Positions 44,907-55,056 are shown, numbered from the stretch's first letter. The stretch is 64,000 nt of DNA from Cytobacillus firmus DS1 (GCF_000565285.1 NZ_APVL01000009.1:165414-229413), one strand, 5' to 3'. Notes: generated by a model not told the origin, from the letters alone. Translations and numbers: made by a program.

Positions 44907-46394
44907 CTATTTCCCGCTTTCCTCTAGCAGTTCGCGAAGCTTCCTTCTTAATATCTTCTTAGAAGCATTCCTGGGAATTTCATTAATCATGATGATCTTT
45001 TTAGGCACTTTATACTTTGCCAGCTTTTCTAAGCAGTACTCAACCACTTCTTTTTTATCCAGGCTTTCTTCTCCGGCAATAAAGGCAACCGGCACTTCAC
45101 CCCAAACCTTGTCCTTCATGCCAATCACTCCTGCATCCGATATTTGGGAGTGTGAAGCAAGAACACCCTCGATTTCAGCAGGATAGATATTTTCCCCGCC
45201 TGAAATGATTAAGTCTGACCGCCGATCAAGTACATATAAAAAGCCTTCTTGATCGACATAGCCTATGTCTCCGGTTGAGAGCCAGCCATCCTTTATTTTT
45301 TTCTCAGTTTCTTCTTCAAGGTTTAAATACCCTTTCGTCACATTCGGACCTTTCACAAGTATCTCACCCGCTTCTCCGGGATTCGCAAGCTCCCCATTCG
45401 GATTAGCAATTTTCAGCTGGGAAGGGAATAAAGGCTTACCGGCCGAACCCAATTTGCTGAAACTGTATTCGGGAGCCAGAGTAACAATCTGTGACGAAGT
45501 TTCCGTCATTCCGTAAGTCTGGTAAACTGGAATATCCTTCTCCCTGCAAACTTCCAGAAGAGATTTCGCTGCTGGACCTCCCCCTAATAACATACATCTG
45601 AAATAGTCCGGCAGCCGGTCATCTTTTAGTTCATCTGCAATCCTGGTGAGCATCGTACTCACAACAGACATGATGGTCACTTTTTCGACGGAAATGGCCT
45701 TGATGGCTTTCTTTTCATCGAAAGATTCAAAAAGAACCATTTTCATGCCGTAGATGATGCTTCGCATTAGGATAGAATAGCCGCTAATATGAAAAATCGG
45801 GACAGCACACAGCCAGCTGTCGGTTTCATTCAGCCCTAAGTTTAATGCAGAACCCACAGCACTCCACCAGTGATTACCGTAGGTTTGCTGTACACCTTTC
45901 GGATTGCCCGTTGTACCGGATGTATACATGACGGTACACACCTCATCAAGATTTATTTCCTCTATTAATGCAGGTTCGTCAGGATCTTTCCTGAAGAGCT
46001 CTTCTTTATGTATCGCTGAAATTCCCCGTAAAGAGCTTACAACCTTTTGGCTAATTCCATCAAAGGAACTCTCTGTTAAAAGGAAAGCGGACTTTGAATC
46101 ATCCAGTTGCCAAATTAATTCCTCGGCAGTCAGCCTGTTATTTAATATAACGGCCTTAACATCGATTAGCTGCAGAGCCAAAAGGATAAAAACAGTGTCT
46201 TCATGATTACGCAGGAGCACACCTGCAAACTGGCCTCCCGATAATCCAGCTGCCTGTAATTGCCCTGCTATCATGTATGCACAATCATATACTTCGGAAA
46301 ATGTATAGGTTTTTTCCAAAAAAGAAAGGGCTGGGCGTTCAGGTGTTAAGAATGCCCGCTTTTGAAGAAAATTCGGCACTATTTGAGCTTCCAT
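44907..46394 (-). CDS. menE: o-Succinylbenzoate-CoA ligase
   Basis: ANL-superfamily ligase that activates o-succinylbenzoate with ATP and CoA. The P-loop MYTSGTTGNPKGV is at about 155-167, YGMTETSS near 294, and the hinge motif GWLSTGDIGYVDQEGF near 368 with SGGENIYPAEIE after it. The catalytic lysine lies near the C-terminus in NASKKILRRKL. 495 aa. GAGGTTTTAGG precedes the ATG. It is separated from menB by a terminator-like hairpin. Confidence 0.94.
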   Translation of the reverse strand: MEAQIVPNFLQKRAFLTPERPALSFLEKTYTFSEVYDCAYMIAGQLQAAGLSGGQFAGVLLRNHEDTVFILLALQLIDVKAVILNNRLTAEELIWQLDDSKSAFLLTESSFDGISQKVVSSLRGISAIHKEELFRKDPDEPALIEEINLDEVCTVMYTSGTTGNPKGVQQTYGNHWWSAVGSALNLGLNETDSWLCAVPIFHISGYSILMRSIIYGMKMVLFESFDEKKAIKAISVEKVTIMSVVSTMLTRIADELKDDRLPDYFRCMLLGGGPAAKSLLEVCREKDIPVYQTYGMTETSSQIVTLAPEYSFSKLGSAGKPLFPSQLKIANPNGELANPGEAGEILVKGPNVTKGYLNLEEETEKKIKDGWLSTGDIGYVDQEGFLYVLDRRSDLIISGGENIYPAEIEGVLASHSQISDAGVIGMKDKVWGEVPVAFIAGEESLDKKEVVEYCLEKLAKYKVPKKIIMINEIPRNASKKILRRKLRELLEESGK

Positions 46395-46426
46395 CCTAAA
46401 ACCTCATTTCATGCGATTCTTTCATA

Positions 46427-46459
46427 TAAAAACAGCCTGATGGACTGGCCATCAAGCTG
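46427..46459 (-). terminator. Terminator-like hairpin inside the men operon (menB/menE)
   Basis: On the minus strand CAGCTTGATGG pairs fully with CCATCAGGCTG (one G-T), loop CCAGT-like, followed by TTTTTATAT. It lies 20 bases past menB and 33 bases before menE, so it should reduce readthrough into menE-menC. Confidence 0.75.
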
Positions 46460-46481
46460 AAAAATAGTATACTCCTCAAAA

Positions 46482-47303
46482 TCAAGGGAAACGCGGGAAT
46501 TGGCCAAAGTCCGGCTTACGCTTCTCTTTGAATGCGTCACGGCCTTCTTTCGCTTCATCCGTTGTATAGTATAGAAGAGTTGCATCACCGGCAAATTGCT
46601 GGATTCCAGCAAGTCCATCCGTATCGGCATTGAAGGCAGCCTTCAAGAAACGGATAGCAGTCGGGCTCTTCTCCAGGATTTCTTCACACCACTTAATTGT
46701 TTCTTCTTCCACTTTCTCAAGCGGCACAACCGTATTAACAAGCCCCATATCCAGAGCTTCCTCGGCACCGTACTGGCGGCACAGATACCAAATTTCGCGT
46801 GCTTTCTTATGGCCGACGATTCTTGCAAGATATCCTGAACCGTAACCTGCATCAAAGCTTCCCACTTTAGGTCCTGTTTGTCCAAATACAGCGTTATCAG
46901 CTGCAATCGTTAAGTCACATACGATATGAAGGACATGGCCTCCGCCAATCGCATAGCCTTTTACCATCGCAATAACCGGCTTAGGAATGACACGGATTAA
47001 GCGCTGAAGATCCAGAACATTTAAACGAGGGATCTGGTCATCCCCTACATATCCGCCATGTCCTCTGACAGATTGGTCTCCGCCTGAACAAAATGCTTTG
47101 TCTCCTGCACCCGTTAGGACAATAACACCTACATTTTCATCATCACGTGCGAACGCAAATGCATCAATTAATTCCATTACCGTTCTTGGAGTAAAGGCAT
47201 TATGGACTTGTGGTCTATTGATGGTAATTTTCGCAATTCCATTGTATGTTTCATACATGATTTCTTCGTACTTTTTACCTGCAACCCATTCTACAGCTGA
47301 CAT
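46482..47303 (-). CDS. menB: 1,4-Dihydroxy-2-naphthoyl-CoA synthase
   Basis: Crotonase-fold enzyme that closes the naphthoquinone ring from o-succinylbenzoyl-CoA. The oxyanion-hole and CoA-binding patterns are [15 protein letters not shown] near 78 and [10 protein letters not shown] near 125; the MenB signature [17 protein letters not shown] near 153 and C-terminal [11 protein letters not shown] are present. I chose the ATG at 47303 (273 aa), 7 bases after AGGAGG; 23 extra codons are open. Confidence 0.97.
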   Translation of the reverse strand: MSAVEWVAGKKYEEIMYETYNGIAKITINRPQVHNAFTPRTVMELIDAFAFARDDENVGVIVLTGAGDKAFCSGGDQSVRGHGGYVGDDQIPRLNVLDLQRLIRVIPKPVIAMVKGYAIGGGHVLHIVCDLTIAADNAVFGQTGPKVGSFDAGYGSGYLARIVGHKKAREIWYLCRQYGAEEALDMGLVNTVVPLEKVEEETIKWCEEILEKSPTAIRFLKAAFNADTDGLAGIQQFAGDATLLYYTTDEAKEGRDAFKEKRKPDFGQFPRFP

Positions 47304-47378
47304 ACATGAATCCTCCTCAATATGTATTGTATTAGATAGGGTGATAATTGCCGCACAGCTTTGCGCCAGCATGGGACA

Positions 47379-48224
47379 TCATTCCTCAATCTTTACTGCT
47401 TTTGTATTAATCTCCCCTGATTGCGACAAAAACCCACTTACTATTGTACCAAATATTTCAGGTTTCTCCACATGAATTGCATGTCCTGCATTTTTAACGG
47501 ACATCCACTGAGTATTTGGCAAAGCTTTCGACATCTCTTCTCCAATTCTGCAGAATTTTTGGTCCAGCTCTCCTGTCAATAGAAGGACTGGCATTTTCAG
47601 ATTACCGAGCTCCTCCCACCAGGATGGCTGTGAGCCGGTGCCCATGCCATTCAGGCTGTTTGCCAGACCATCAATAGAATTGGCCATACGCTGGTTTCTT
47701 ATTCTTGTGCGGATTTCATCAGGAAGATTTCTTTGGCTTTGAAATAAGGGGATATTCTCCCAATAGCCGATAAAATTCTCAATGCCTTCCTTCCTGATCC
47801 TGTCAGCCAGCCTGGCATCCTGAACTCTTCTTTCATGCCTCTCCTCTTCTGTCCTAAGCCCTGGAGATGCACTTTCCAAAATCAGCGTGCGGACTTTTTC
47901 AGGATATTTAACTGCAAAAGTCAGCGCAAGCCGGCCGCCCATGGAATATCCAAGAACATCAATTTTCCCGATTCCCATCTCTTCTAAGAAACTGTTTATC
48001 ACAGCAGCAGACTCTTCTATTTGATAATGGCCAATATCAGATGGTGCTTCCGACTTCCCATGACCGATGATATCCATAGCTATTGTCTTCGAATGACCTT
48101 CCCAGAATGGAGCGAACTCTTTCCAGCCCTCACTATTTCCCGTGAAGCCATGAAGCAGCAGGAGCGGAAATCCCTTACCCCACGTATCGACATTGTAGTG
48201 AACTCCATTCATGACATATTTCAT
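47379..48224 (-). CDS. menH: SHCHC synthase (2-succinyl-6-hydroxy-2,4-cyclohexadiene-1-carboxylate synthase)
   Basis: Alpha/beta hydrolase-fold lyase that removes pyruvate from the MenD product. The serine elbow is GYSMGG near residue 93, the oxyanion HGFTGNSEGW near 26, the histidine in NAGHAIHVEKPE near 255. I prefer the ATG at 48224 (281 aa), 9 bases after GGAAGGG; the ATG at 48230 directly follows the menD stop. Position between menD and menB is the usual one. Confidence 0.9.
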   Translation of the reverse strand: MKYVMNGVHYNVDTWGKGFPLLLLHGFTGNSEGWKEFAPFWEGHSKTIAMDIIGHGKSEAPSDIGHYQIEESAAVINSFLEEMGIGKIDVLGYSMGGRLALTFAVKYPEKVRTLILESASPGLRTEEERHERRVQDARLADRIRKEGIENFIGYWENIPLFQSQRNLPDEIRTRIRNQRMANSIDGLANSLNGMGTGSQPSWWEELGNLKMPVLLLTGELDQKFCRIGEEMSKALPNTQWMSVKNAGHAIHVEKPEIFGTIVSGFLSQSGEINTKAVKIEE

Positions 48225-48230
48225 CGGCAT

Positions 48231-49976
48231 TCACCCTTCCAGCAATCGACTTATTTCCCGGGAAACAGAATTCCACAATTCTCGATGCTCGGTTAAATTC
48301 CTGTCCCGATTTGTCGTAATTTCCATTACCTTCAAACCAGGTATGTCCATGTTCCGTTTGAAGGCGGAAATGAAATGTTCCCAATCCGATATTAAATCAT
48401 ATTCGCCGCCAAACATCTTAATGGCATGACTGAAATCAAGATCCAGCGGTGTTCCGAACAGTTTTTCAAAATTTCTGGGGTGATTTGCCTGCGGCAGGAA
48501 TGAAAAAATTCCGCCTCCATTATTATTAATCAGCAAAATATTGATATCAATTCCATACTGTTTAGAAGCAATTAAGCCATTTAAATCATGAAAAAATGTT
48601 AAATCACCCAGCACAAGATAGAGCGGCTGTGATGACATTCCAGCACCAAGAGCAGTTGAAACTGTGCCATCAATGCCATTTGCTCCCCTGTTAGCCATTA
48701 CTTTAATGCCTTTTTGATTAAAATGGAAAAAAGTATCCAGGTCCCGTATAGGCATACTGTTTCCTACAAATAATGTCGAGCCTTCCGGCAGCATTTCAGC
48801 GAGCTGGAAAAATAATTTACCCTCGCTCAATTCATCAGCTTCATTAATATCAGCAAGCCTAACTCTTGTAAGATCATTGATCTTTTTCCATAGTGCAATG
48901 AATTCATCATTCTCTGAAGTGTTTAAATATGATGTGACAGATTCACAGAACAGTACCTCATCGCAATGAATCATTTCGGTCGAGAGCAGTGAAGGATCAC
49001 GCCATCCGCCGCCCCCATCAACAATAATCTGCCGGGCAGCACTGTTTTCTTTCATGAAAATGGACAATGGCTTTGATACAGGCGTAGCACCGAAGCGAAT
49101 TATGACATCGGGCTTAAGCGCTTTTTTTGCATCGTCATTTTTCAAAAAGGTATCATATGCATCCATAATGAAGCTGCCATCGTGCAGTCCGCTTCTCAAC
49201 TGTGATAATGGATCGGCAATGATCGGAAAGTTCAGCTTTTCCGCCAGTTTAATAACGGCAGCCGGGAAGCCGGATTTTTCCAGATGACCGCAGACTATAA
49301 TCCCTTTTTGTGCGCAGTTTAAAACCTGTGCCATTTCTTTATACTCTTCGTTAGGCAAACTAAGCTTGCCACCCTGAATATTTACATACCCCTCTGTTCG
49401 TTCACTAAGGCCAAATAAATCAGCACGATCCAGCTGGGGAACTAGCGGCTCACGGAAAGGGAAATTAAGATGAACAGGTCCAGCCGGCGAACTCTTAGCG
49501 GCGGAAGCTGCTCTCGCACATACTGTTCGGGCATAACGCAGCATTTCTGTTGAATTCTCAGGAGGAGCCATTTCAACAAACCACTTTACATTATTACCGT
49601 ACAAATGGATCTGATCGATCGCCTGTGGAGCACCAACATCCCTTAGTTCATGAGGCCGGTCCGCAGTAAGTACAATTAGCGGCACTCTGGAATACCGGGC
49701 TTCCACAATGGCAGGATAGTAATTGGCTGCAGCCGTTCCGGATGTACACAGCAAAGCTGCTGGTCTTTGGGATGCTTTTGCAATCCCCAACGCAAAAAAG
49801 GCAGCCGAACGCTCGTCTACATGAATATGTACACGAAGCTCCGGATGCTCTGCCATTATCATTGCCATTGGGGTAGACCGGGAGCCGGGACTGACCACGA
49901 CATCCTCTACCCCGCTTTTTACTAATTCAGCCACAAATGCGGCTATATATGAAGTTAAAGCTTCCTGATGATTCAC
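48231..49976 (-). CDS. menD: SEPHCHC synthase
   Basis: Thiamine-diphosphate enzyme that joins isochorismate and 2-oxoglutarate, the first committed step of menaquinone synthesis. The N-terminal domain has VVSPGSRSTPMA near 25 and the catalytic Glu in HVDERSAAF near 55; the ThDP motif runs from GDLTFFHDLNGL near 440 to NNNGGGIFSFL. 581 aa is standard. The start overlaps the menF stop by 4 bp and the stop abuts menH. Confidence 0.96.
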   Translation of the reverse strand: MNHQEALTSYIAAFVAELVKSGVEDVVVSPGSRSTPMAMIMAEHPELRVHIHVDERSAAFFALGIAKASQRPAALLCTSGTAAANYYPAIVEARYSRVPLIVLTADRPHELRDVGAPQAIDQIHLYGNNVKWFVEMAPPENSTEMLRYARTVCARAASAAKSSPAGPVHLNFPFREPLVPQLDRADLFGLSERTEGYVNIQGGKLSLPNEEYKEMAQVLNCAQKGIIVCGHLEKSGFPAAVIKLAEKLNFPIIADPLSQLRSGLHDGSFIMDAYDTFLKNDDAKKALKPDVIIRFGATPVSKPLSIFMKENSAARQIIVDGGGGWRDPSLLSTEMIHCDEVLFCESVTSYLNTSENDEFIALWKKINDLTRVRLADINEADELSEGKLFFQLAEMLPEGSTLFVGNSMPIRDLDTFFHFNQKGIKVMANRGANGIDGTVSTALGAGMSSQPLYLVLGDLTFFHDLNGLIASKQYGIDINILLINNNGGGIFSFLPQANHPRNFEKLFGTPLDLDFSHAIKMFGGEYDLISDWEHFISAFKRNMDIPGLKVMEITTNRDRNLTEHRELWNSVSREISRLLEG

Positions 49977-51382
49977 TTTTCATAACCCCCAAGAGCCGTA
50001 AGCATTGGCCGGAATTTAATCTTTGTTTCCTGGTATTCGCTTTCGGCATTTGAATCCTGTACCACTCCGCAGCCTGCAAATAAGGATGCCTCATTCCCCT
50101 GAATAAGACCGGACCTTATGGCAACAGCATATTCGCCATTTCCTCTAAAATCCATCCATCCTAATGGAGCCGCATAAAAGCCGCGATCCAGTTCTTCTGC
50201 TTCTCTGATTTTTTCTACTGCTTCTCTTTTAGGGAGGCCTCCAAGAGCAGGAGTCGGGTGAAGACGGTCGACTAAAGCAAGTAGTGAAGCATCTTCCCTG
50301 GTTTTTCCTATTACAGGAGTATATAGGTGCTGAATATCCCGCATCTTCATCAGCTGCGGCTCATTCGGCAGTTCAACTTCTGTGCAGGATTCTTCCATTG
50401 CTTCTTTTATCATATCAACCACATATTGATGTTCAGTCAAGTTCTTCTGATCATGCAATAAGGCTTCTCCAAGGATATGATCATCTTCTTCCGTTTTGCC
50501 TCTGGGGATGGAACCTGCCAGACAAGTTGTAAACACGCTTTCCCCATATTTTTTTATAAGGCGTTCAGGAGAGGCTCCAATAAAGCAGTCACCGTTTGAT
50601 TCAAACGCAAAAATAAAGCTTTCACTTTGCATTTTCATCAGATTTTGGAGAACTCTTTCAATCTCAATCGGCTTTTCATAAATGAGCCTTGATTCCCTCG
50701 CAAGCACAACCTTTTTTAATAGGGATCCTGTTTTTAGTTCATCAACAATTTCATCCACTGTCTCCATCCATTTTTCCGGATTGATATCTGCTTCTTCCTG
50801 AAGAGTATTTGCACTCTCAGGATGATAATCATTGATTGAACCTATCAGCATGCTTCTTTCAGCCGCTATCTTTTCAAAAAGTGATTCACTATCATGCTGT
50901 GTACAGACAACATTTGTTGTCAAAAAGGCTTGTCCATTGATTTCACTGTACATATAAGCCGGCACATGAAAAAGGGAATTGGAATACTTCGACCAAAGCT
51001 TTGTTTTCTGCTTCAGCGGGTCAAAAGAAAAACCGCCAAACATCACTGGCCCTGTTGCATTCTCATTATAAGGATTAAAAATAATACTATTATTAATAAA
51101 ACGCTTCCATTCCTTTTCAACATGATCAAATCTGCCAGTACTCTCGTCTGACTGGATTTGCCTGCAAATGCCAAGCCCGATTATATAAGCTTCACCGGAA
51201 GGATCCTTCCAGAAAAAGCGTTCACCAAAAAAACGGCTCTTTCCTGCCGCATAAAAAGAAAGGGGTTCTATATGATTTATTTTTTTGACTTCACTCACTA
51301 AAACAGGCTTTGATAAGGCTTTGGCCCTCTCAATCGCCTCATGGATCCCTTCTTTTAGTTCCGTATCTTGTATCGTAACCAA
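49973..51382 (-). CDS. menF: Isochorismate synthase
   Basis: Chorismate-using enzyme that supplies isochorismate for MenD. The chorismate-binding domain fills the C-terminal half: KVVLARES with the catalytic Lys near 224, FIGASPERL near 271, TCLAGSIPRG near 289, HPTPALGGLPK near 376 and GWMDFRGNGEYAVAIRS near 411. 469 aa. First gene of menFDHBEC, with a SigA-type promoter upstream and menA diverging. Confidence 0.94.
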   Translation of the reverse strand: MVTIQDTELKEGIHEAIERAKALSKPVLVSEVKKINHIEPLSFYAAGKSRFFGERFFWKDPSGEAYIIGLGICRQIQSDESTGRFDHVEKEWKRFINNSIIFNPYNENATGPVMFGGFSFDPLKQKTKLWSKYSNSLFHVPAYMYSEINGQAFLTTNVVCTQHDSESLFEKIAAERSMLIGSINDYHPESANTLQEEADINPEKWMETVDEIVDELKTGSLLKKVVLARESRLIYEKPIEIERVLQNLMKMQSESFIFAFESNGDCFIGASPERLIKKYGESVFTTCLAGSIPRGKTEEDDHILGEALLHDQKNLTEHQYVVDMIKEAMEESCTEVELPNEPQLMKMRDIQHLYTPVIGKTREDASLLALVDRLHPTPALGGLPKREAVEKIREAEELDRGFYAAPLGWMDFRGNGEYAVAIRSGLIQGNEASLFAGCGVVQDSNAESEYQETKIKFRPMLTALGGYEK

Positions 51383-51437
51383 AAAAATCCCTCCAATAAC
51401 AGCTTAAATTGCCGTTATCCTACTTTAAACTTATTCT

Positions 51438-51476
51438 AAGATACACCTGTGATTCAAGGAATGTCAATGATGTCAA
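51438..51476 (-). promoter_or_regulatory. Probable SigA promoter of the men operon
   Basis: On the minus strand TTGACA (51462-51467), 18 bases, TATCTT (51438-51443). A second TTGACA lies 9 bp further upstream (51471-51476). It lies about 55 bases before the menF start codon. Confidence 0.6.
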
Positions 51477-51684
51477 TCCAGCCATTCTTTTATTGTATCC
51501 TTTATATTATAGCTTACTTTTGGCATCTATAATATCAATTAACTCAGGTTCACTTTAAATAACTGTTACGTTAAACCACTAATGGAAAATACCGGTACAA
51601 TTTACGGCAATAATACGTTGACACTCCTGCTGTATTTACCTAAACTTAAGGTGTTTAGTATAGTTAGGCTTAATGGGGCTTACT

Positions 51685-51713
51685 TTGACAATACCCAGAT
51701 AATCGGTTAAAAT
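51685..51713 (+). promoter_or_regulatory. SigA promoter of menA
   Basis: TTGACA, 17 bases, TAAAAT, ending 65 bases before the menA start codon. The rest of the 396-bp spacer between menF and menA is AT-rich and shows no gene. Confidence 0.75.
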
Positions 51714-51778
51714 AAACAAGTTTGAATGATGCAATAAATGATACCATTACAGAATAGATAATTAAGGGGAGAGTTATC

Positions 51779-52711
51779 ATGCAACCACAAGCACAGACCA
51801 ATTTTCCGCCTGCTTCCAGCTCAAAGAACTGGAGAGTCTGGTGGCAGCTGACCAGGCCTCATACTTTGACCGCTGCTTTTGTTCCGGTTTTGCTTGGAAC
51901 AGCTCTTGCAATGGAACTTACCGAAATAAATTTCAGCCTGTTTTTTGCCATGTTGGCGGCAAGTCTGCTGATTCAGGCTGCTACTAATATGTTTAACGAA
52001 TATTACGATTTCAAAAGAGGGCTTGATACCGAAGACTCTGTCGGAATCGGCGGAGCGATCGTCCGTGAAGGAATCAAACCAAAAACGGTCCTGAATTTAG
52101 CCTTTGGGCTTTACGGAGTTTCGATATTGCTTGGTTTCTACATTTGCATGAACACAAGCTGGTGGATTGCAGCAATTGGACTAGCCTCCATGGCAGTAGG
52201 ATATTTATATACAGGCGGTCCGCTTCCTATAGCTTACACACCATTTGGTGAGTTATTTGCAGGTTTTTTCATGGGCATGCTAATTATCCTTATTTCTTTC
52301 TATATCCAGACAGGAACCGTAACCGCAACAAGTGTTTTAGTTTCGTTCCCTATATTAATTCTTGTTGGCGCCATTCTGCTGGCCAATAATATCAGAGACC
52401 TGGATGGCGATAAGGAATTCGGCCGTAAAACATTGGCTATTCTTTTAGGAAAAAAAGGAGCGATTAACCTGCTCGCCGGTATGTTCATCGTGTCCTATGC
52501 ATGGGTCTTCATATTGATCGCCATGAACATCATAACACCATGGCTGGCTATTGTTGTCCTTAGTGCACCTAAAGCCATTAAAGCAACAAAAGGCTTCATC
52601 GGCAAAACACTCCCGATGCAAATGATGCCCGCGATGAAAGCAACTGCACAGACAAATACAATCTTTGGCTTTCTTTTATCAGTTGGCCTGTTTATCGGAT
52701 ATCTTTTATAA
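51779..52711 (+). CDS. menA: 1,4-Dihydroxy-2-naphthoate polyprenyltransferase
   Basis: UbiA-family membrane enzyme that attaches the prenyl chain to 1,4-dihydroxy-2-naphthoate, giving demethylmenaquinone. The first Asp-rich motif is NMFNEYYDFKRGLDTED near residue 70, the second NNIRDLDGDKEFGRKT near 203. Eight or nine hydrophobic helices; 310 aa. AAGGGGAGAG precedes the ATG. Divergent from the men operon, as in B. subtilis. Confidence 0.96.
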   Translation: MQPQAQTNFPPASSSKNWRVWWQLTRPHTLTAAFVPVLLGTALAMELTEINFSLFFAMLAASLLIQAATNMFNEYYDFKRGLDTEDSVGIGGAIVREGIKPKTVLNLAFGLYGVSILLGFYICMNTSWWIAAIGLASMAVGYLYTGGPLPIAYTPFGELFAGFFMGMLIILISFYIQTGTVTATSVLVSFPILILVGAILLANNIRDLDGDKEFGRKTLAILLGKKGAINLLAGMFIVSYAWVFILIAMNIITPWLAIVVLSAPKAIKATKGFIGKTLPMQMMPAMKATAQTNTIFGFLLSVGLFIGYLL

Positions 52712-52719
52712 ACATTTAA

Positions 52720-52751
52720 TAAACCTCTGCTTTTATGGCAGGGGTTTTTTG
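52720..52751 (+). terminator. Terminator of menA
   Basis: The stem AAACCTCTGC/GCAGGGGTTT (one wobble) with a 7-nt loop and a T6 run. Confidence 0.85.
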
Positions 52752-53008
52752 TTTGGAAAAAAACAGCAGAAATCGCAAATCTAGTTTCATCCCATTTTTA
52801 ACGGGTATTTTTTACTTAAGGAAGAGGCAGGCCTTAAAATTATTTCTTCCGTTATGATTTTGCAAACTACGTCCATACTAAACCCATATGGACTAAGATT
52901 TGATATCCGGCGGAGCAAAAATGACAGAGCTCGGCTTTTATTATAGGCCTTTCTATCAGTTCAGCAGGCTTTTTATACAAACCATCAAAACCAAGGATGT
53001 GACATAAT

Positions 53009-53764
53009 ATGTTGACCAATGAACAAATCAGCACTTTAAAAAAGGAATTGAATGATGAGAAGGAATCACTGGAATCCCAGCTGCAGGGCAATAAAGAAGG
53101 CAGTCTGGAAGGAGCAAGTGCCAGAGATGCAGTAGGAGAGCTATCTCTGTATGATAACCATCCCGCAGATATGGGTTCTGAACTTTATGAACGCGAAAAG
53201 GACTTTGCATTAGAAGAGCACCATGACTCTGAACTCAATAAAGTAAATGCAGCACTGCAGGCAATTGAAGACGGTTCATACGGCAAATGTAAACAGTGCG
53301 GTTCTGAAATTCCATACGAGCGGCTGGAAGTGATCCCGGCAACCCTGTACTGTAAGGAGCATAGTCCTGAACAAAATGTGCCGGGAGACCGTCCTGTTGA
53401 GGAAGATGTGCTTGAACCTGCTCATGGAAATACCTTTCAGCATCATCAATTCAGGGAAGTAGTAGATAATGAAGACAGCTTTCAGGAAGTTGCCCGTTTT
53501 GGTACTTCTGAGACACCCTCTGATTTAAGGGGCGACTATGAAGATTATAACTCCCTTTATAATGAAGGACATGATGACGAAGGCTTTACAGAAGATTATG
53601 AGACATTTGTCGGAAATGACCTTGAAGGCAAGGAGAGAAAAATCTATCCTTCCAAGAAACAGGAAGAGTATGAAGCCATGCTGGATGAAAATGATATCGA
53701 AGCACCATATGGTGATGTGCCGTATCATGAGACTGACGGCTATGTGGATGAAGATAAAGATTAA
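53009..53764 (+). CDS. yteA: DksA/TraR C4-type zinc-finger protein YteA
   Basis: A 251-aa acidic protein of the YteA family. The N-terminal half has the DksA-like coiled coil (ISTLKKELNDEKESLESQLQ) and a zinc finger CKQCGSEIPYERLEVIP with YCKEH as second half, so one of the four cysteines is replaced by His or absent. The C-terminal 120 residues are acid-rich and low in complexity. DksA binds RNA polymerase in Gram-negatives; the role of YteA is unknown. AAGGATGTG precedes the ATG. Next to menA as in B. subtilis. Confidence 0.88.
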   Translation: MLTNEQISTLKKELNDEKESLESQLQGNKEGSLEGASARDAVGELSLYDNHPADMGSELYEREKDFALEEHHDSELNKVNAALQAIEDGSYGKCKQCGSEIPYERLEVIPATLYCKEHSPEQNVPGDRPVEEDVLEPAHGNTFQHHQFREVVDNEDSFQEVARFGTSETPSDLRGDYEDYNSLYNEGHDDEGFTEDYETFVGNDLEGKERKIYPSKKQEEYEAMLDENDIEAPYGDVPYHETDGYVDEDKD

Positions 53765-53768
53765 AGTA

Positions 53769-53794
53769 AAAGCGATGCAGCTGCATCGCTTTTT
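53769..53794 (+). terminator. Terminator of yteA
   Basis: A perfect 10-bp stem AGCGATGCAG/CTGCATCGCT with little loop and a T6 run. Confidence 0.88.
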
Positions 53795-53825
53795 TATGTC
53801 AAATGGCAAAATAAGATACCCTTAT

Positions 53826-54038
53826 TTATAGTTTGGATTCGATATCCTGGATAATCTCATCAATCGTATCGGAAACATCGTTTGTGCGGCGGGCAATGGA
53901 GATGCTGAATTCCAGCAATTCTTTATAATTTTTCACCGGAATAGAATCATTTGTTTTCTCGAATTCATTTAGTTGCAGTCCAATATTTTGAAGATGCAGC
54001 AAAACTTCTTCCATTGATCCTCTCTCGATTTGGTACAC
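53826..54038 (-). CDS. Small helical hypothetical protein, 70 aa
   Basis: Not recognised. It is an acidic helical protein with heptad-like leucines (EEVLLHLQNIGLQLNEF, SDTIDEIIQDIESKL), perhaps a short coiled coil. Two starts fit: GTG at 54038 with GGGGGTA 9 bases upstream, or ATG at 54014 (62 aa) close to GAGAGGA. It converges on yteA and diverges from the amidinotransferase-like gene. Confidence 0.65.
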   Translation of the reverse strand: MYQIERGSMEEVLLHLQNIGLQLNEFEKTNDSIPVKNYKELLEFSISIARRTNDVSDTIDEIIQDIESKL

Positions 54039-54192
54039 TTAACAGCTACCCCCTTTATATCTAATGATTTCATTATCAGGGTTTTTAAACCTTTTTTGTA
54101 GTGGAAATTTTTTCTAATAATTTTAATTTACCGAGTAAAACTGCTTCACATAGGCAATATTATTTTAAGAATAAAATGCTGGGAGGCTCATT

Positions 54193-55041
54193 ATGTCCGC
54201 ACGAATGAAAGCAGCATGCTTTTCAGAATACGACAAACTTGAACAAGTATTGTTATGTGAACCGAAGTACATGACGATAGTGGATACCATTAATGAAACG
54301 CAGAAGCATTATGAAAAAGAGGGAATTAATATCGACATGGCGATGAAACAGCACAGGCATTTTGTCAGTGCATTAAAGGATCAGGGAATCGAAGTCGTTT
54401 TGCTGCCCCCGCTTGAAAAATATCCTGAGCAGGTTTTTACCCGTGACATAGGATTCACGCTTGGAGAAAAGGTTTATGTTGCCGAAATGGCAGCTGATAT
54501 CCGGCAGGGAGAGGAAAATGTTCTGAAACAATGGCTGGAAGTAAACCAGGTTCCTTTTTACAATCTTACGGGTGACCGTATAGAAGGAGGAGATGTACTC
54601 ATCGATGGCCAGACTATATATGCCGGAGTCAGCAGCCGGACCCACGAAGAAGCAATTGAGCATCTTCGCAGCCTTATGCCAGATTATGAAGTCATATCCG
54701 TCCCCTTCACTGATACATATCTTCACCTTGATTGTGTATTTAATATCATTTCACCAGACGAAGCTCTTATTTTTCCAGGAGAGATTCACGGGGAAAAAGT
54801 AAAAATGCTGGAATCACGCTATGATTTAATAAAAGTGACGGAAGAGGAGCAATTCACACTAGGAACGAATGTCCTCTCAATTGGCAATAAAAAAGTATTT
54901 AGTCTTCCCGTTAATAAAAATGTCAATAAAGAGCTGAGAGATAGAGGCTACCAGGTTATCGAGGTGGATATCACAGAAATCATCAAATCAGGAGGAGCCT
55001 TCCGCTGCTGTACCATGCCGGTTAGACGGAGTAAAGGATAG
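54193..55041 (+). CDS. Dimethylargininase / amidinotransferase-family hydrolase
   Basis: A 282-aa guanidino-group-modifying enzyme of the DDAH/arginine deiminase fold. Visible sites: acidic TRDIGF near 81, EGGDVLI near 134, catalytic His in DTYLHLDCVFN near 178, and catalytic Cys in GGAFRCCTMPVRR near 270. These fit N-dimethylarginine dimethylaminohydrolase-like proteins, but members of the fold use other guanidines and the substrate cannot be told here. GGGAGGCTC precedes the ATG. Confidence 0.85.
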   Translation: MSARMKAACFSEYDKLEQVLLCEPKYMTIVDTINETQKHYEKEGINIDMAMKQHRHFVSALKDQGIEVVLLPPLEKYPEQVFTRDIGFTLGEKVYVAEMAADIRQGEENVLKQWLEVNQVPFYNLTGDRIEGGDVLIDGQTIYAGVSSRTHEEAIEHLRSLMPDYEVISVPFTDTYLHLDCVFNIISPDEALIFPGEIHGEKVKMLESRYDLIKVTEEEQFTLGTNVLSIGNKKVFSLPVNKNVNKELRDRGYQVIEVDITEIIKSGGAFRCCTMPVRRSKG

Positions 55042-55056
55042 ATCCTCTGTTCAACA

